From Cupriavidus sp. P-10 (GTDB lineage Bacteria; Pseudomonadota; Gammaproteobacteria; Burkholderiales; Burkholderiaceae), in contig NZ_AP025171.1 in assembly GCF_003402535.2 (NCBI RefSeq), forward strand, positions 744,001 to 808,000: DNA of 64,000 nt, given 5' to 3'. Every line of letters starts with the position of its first letter. Position 1 is the stretch's first letter. The notes under the pieces were generated by a model. That model was not told the origin of the DNA, searched no databases, and saw only the letters and a list, made by a program, of their open reading frames with translations. Shown here in pieces: positions 63,152 to 64,000 of this stretch. Position numbers and translations under genes: made by a program.

Positions 63152-64000
63152 GTGACCGTAAGCGTTTCAAGCAGGAAAGCCTGTGCCGTGGCGATGACGG
63201 CATGCGCGCTCGGGTGGCTCGCCCCGCCGGCGCTGGCCACCCCGGCCGAGGCGGGCGACTACCCGAAGAAGCCGATCCACATGGTGGTGCCGTCGACCGC
63301 CGGGGCCGGCGCCGACATCCTGGCCCGGCTGGTCGCCGACAGGCTTGGCAAGACGCTGGGCCAGCCTGTCGTGGTGGAAAACAAGCCAGGCGCCAGCAGC
63401 GTGATCGGCACCACGGCGGTGGCGCGCGCCCAGCCGGACGGCTACACCATCCTGTTCACCTGGACCGCGCTGATCCAGTCGTCGGTGCAGAAGGCGAAGC
63501 CGCCGTATGACGTCTTTACCGACCTCGCGCCGGTCGCGGAAGTGGCCCGCTCCAGCTTCGTGCTGATCGGCGCCGCGTCGGCCCAGACCGGCAGCGCCAA
63601 GGATTTCATCGCGACGGCGAAGCAGCGGCCGGGCCAGTACAGCTATGGCTCGTACGGCAACGGCACTTCCTCGCACATCCTCGGCGAGCTGTTCAAGCAG
63701 AGCGCCGGCATCAGCATGGTCCACGTGCCGTACCGCGGCGGCGCGCCCTTGCTGTCGGACCTGCAGGCGGGCCATATCCCGGTGGCGTTCCTCGATTTCG
63801 CCAGCGCGCGCGCCAATGCCGGCAACGAGCGCATGAAGATGCTGGCGATCACCAGCAGCGAACGGTCGCCACATTTCAAATCCACGCCGACCTTCGGCGA
63901 ACTCGGCATCCGCGGGCTCGACCTCGAAGGCTGGTTCGGCGTGCTCGCGCCGGGCAAGACCGACCCGGCCATCGTGCAGAAGCTGTCGGCGGCCGTGGCC
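63152..64000 (+). CDS. Bug/TctC family solute-binding protein, cut by window end
   Basis: The first 283 codons are present and the frame is open to the last base. GTG at 63152 has AGGAG six bases upstream. Signal peptide about 1-30 (CALGWLAPPALATPAEA), mature GDYPKKPIHMVVPSTAGAG, then NKPGASSVIG, YGSYGNGTSSH and HVPYRGGAP, all Bug-family segments. About 40-50 residues are missing. Divergent from the TetR gene. Confidence 0.9.
   Translation, partial: MTVSVSSRKACAVAMTACALGWLAPPALATPAEAGDYPKKPIHMVVPSTAGAGADILARLVADRLGKTLGQPVVVENKPGASSVIGTTAVARAQPDGYTILFTWTALIQSSVQKAKPPYDVFTDLAPVAEVARSSFVLIGAASAQTGSAKDFIATAKQRPGQYSYGSYGNGTSSHILGELFKQSAGISMVHVPYRGGAPLLSDLQAGHIPVAFLDFASARANAGNERMKMLAITSSERSPHFKSTPTFGELGIRGLDLEGWFGVLAPGKTDPAIVQKLSAAVA

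Noticed and set aside
1..64000. Mobile element or genomic island boundaries
   Set aside because: No transposase, integrase, tRNA-flanking repeat or obvious compositional break was found.

Overview
The window is a gene-dense, GC-rich stretch of a beta-proteobacterial replicon. It is most like Cupriavidus/Ralstonia (Burkholderiaceae). The grounds are codon use, the abundance of LysR regulators (six), four orphan Bug/TctC-type periplasmic binding proteins without membrane partners, a phasin, a CusCBA-F efflux set and ACS-family MFS permeases. There are no rRNA or tRNA genes, insertion sequences, phage genes or CRISPR arrays that I can see. The content is accessory metabolism, signalling and metal resistance, as is typical of a secondary chromosome; that placement is inference.

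Layout. 1-5.2 kb: small stress-type genes. These are an exported Asp-nucleophile alpha/beta hydrolase, a DUF2798 protein and a TetR regulator with two matching operators, then AhpD-like, cupin and NDH-2-like genes that share a different pair of inverted repeats, and an SRPBCC protein. 5.2-10.1 kb: a LysR-controlled hydroxy-acid operon (two dehydrogenases of opposite families, an RraA-like aldolase, a Bug protein). 10.3-12.6 kb: a cation:proton antiporter and an unknown protein. 12.6-19.7 kb: the most striking unit, an RpiR-led operon encoding diaminopropionate ammonia-lyase (YgeX type), an L-type and a D-type N-carbamoyl amino acid hydrolase, an MFS permease and a YgeY-like M20 hydrolase. It is driven by a near-consensus promoter embedded in three operators spaced exactly 30 bp apart. 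19.8-23.6 kb: DNA polymerase II, convergent with a probable PD-(D/E)XK nuclease-like protein whose start abuts an 11-bp tandem repeat.

24-31.9 kb: a signalling block (PAS-GGDEF-EAL, HDOD-GAF, HWE histidine kinase, membrane GGDEF) with KtrBA potassium uptake inside it. 32-35.5 kb: an acyl-CoA dehydrogenase-like/glycosyltransferase pair, then a DUF2092 lipoprotein with an Asn/Val-repeat exported protein. 35.6-39.8 kb: an aconitase-family protein with an N-terminal swivel domain, a divergent LysR and a Bug protein. 39.8-41.1 kb: a LuxR-type regulator with a degenerate receiver, and a phasin. 41.3-48.3 kb: a Cu(I)/Ag(I) efflux operon (small Cys/His/Met protein, CusC, CusB with a fused CusF domain, CusA, CusF).

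48.3-53.5 kb: a LysR-SDR-MFS-split transketolase cluster. 53.5-55.2 kb: a divergent ArgO/ArgP pair. 55.2-64 kb: a peptide/amide-type catabolic region (LysR, Bug, M20 amidohydrolase, LysR, imidazolonepropionase-like amidohydrolase, MHS-family transporter, TetR, and a Bug gene cut by the window end).

Starts were chosen by ribosome binding site, signal peptide and family length, so several differ from the longest open frame.
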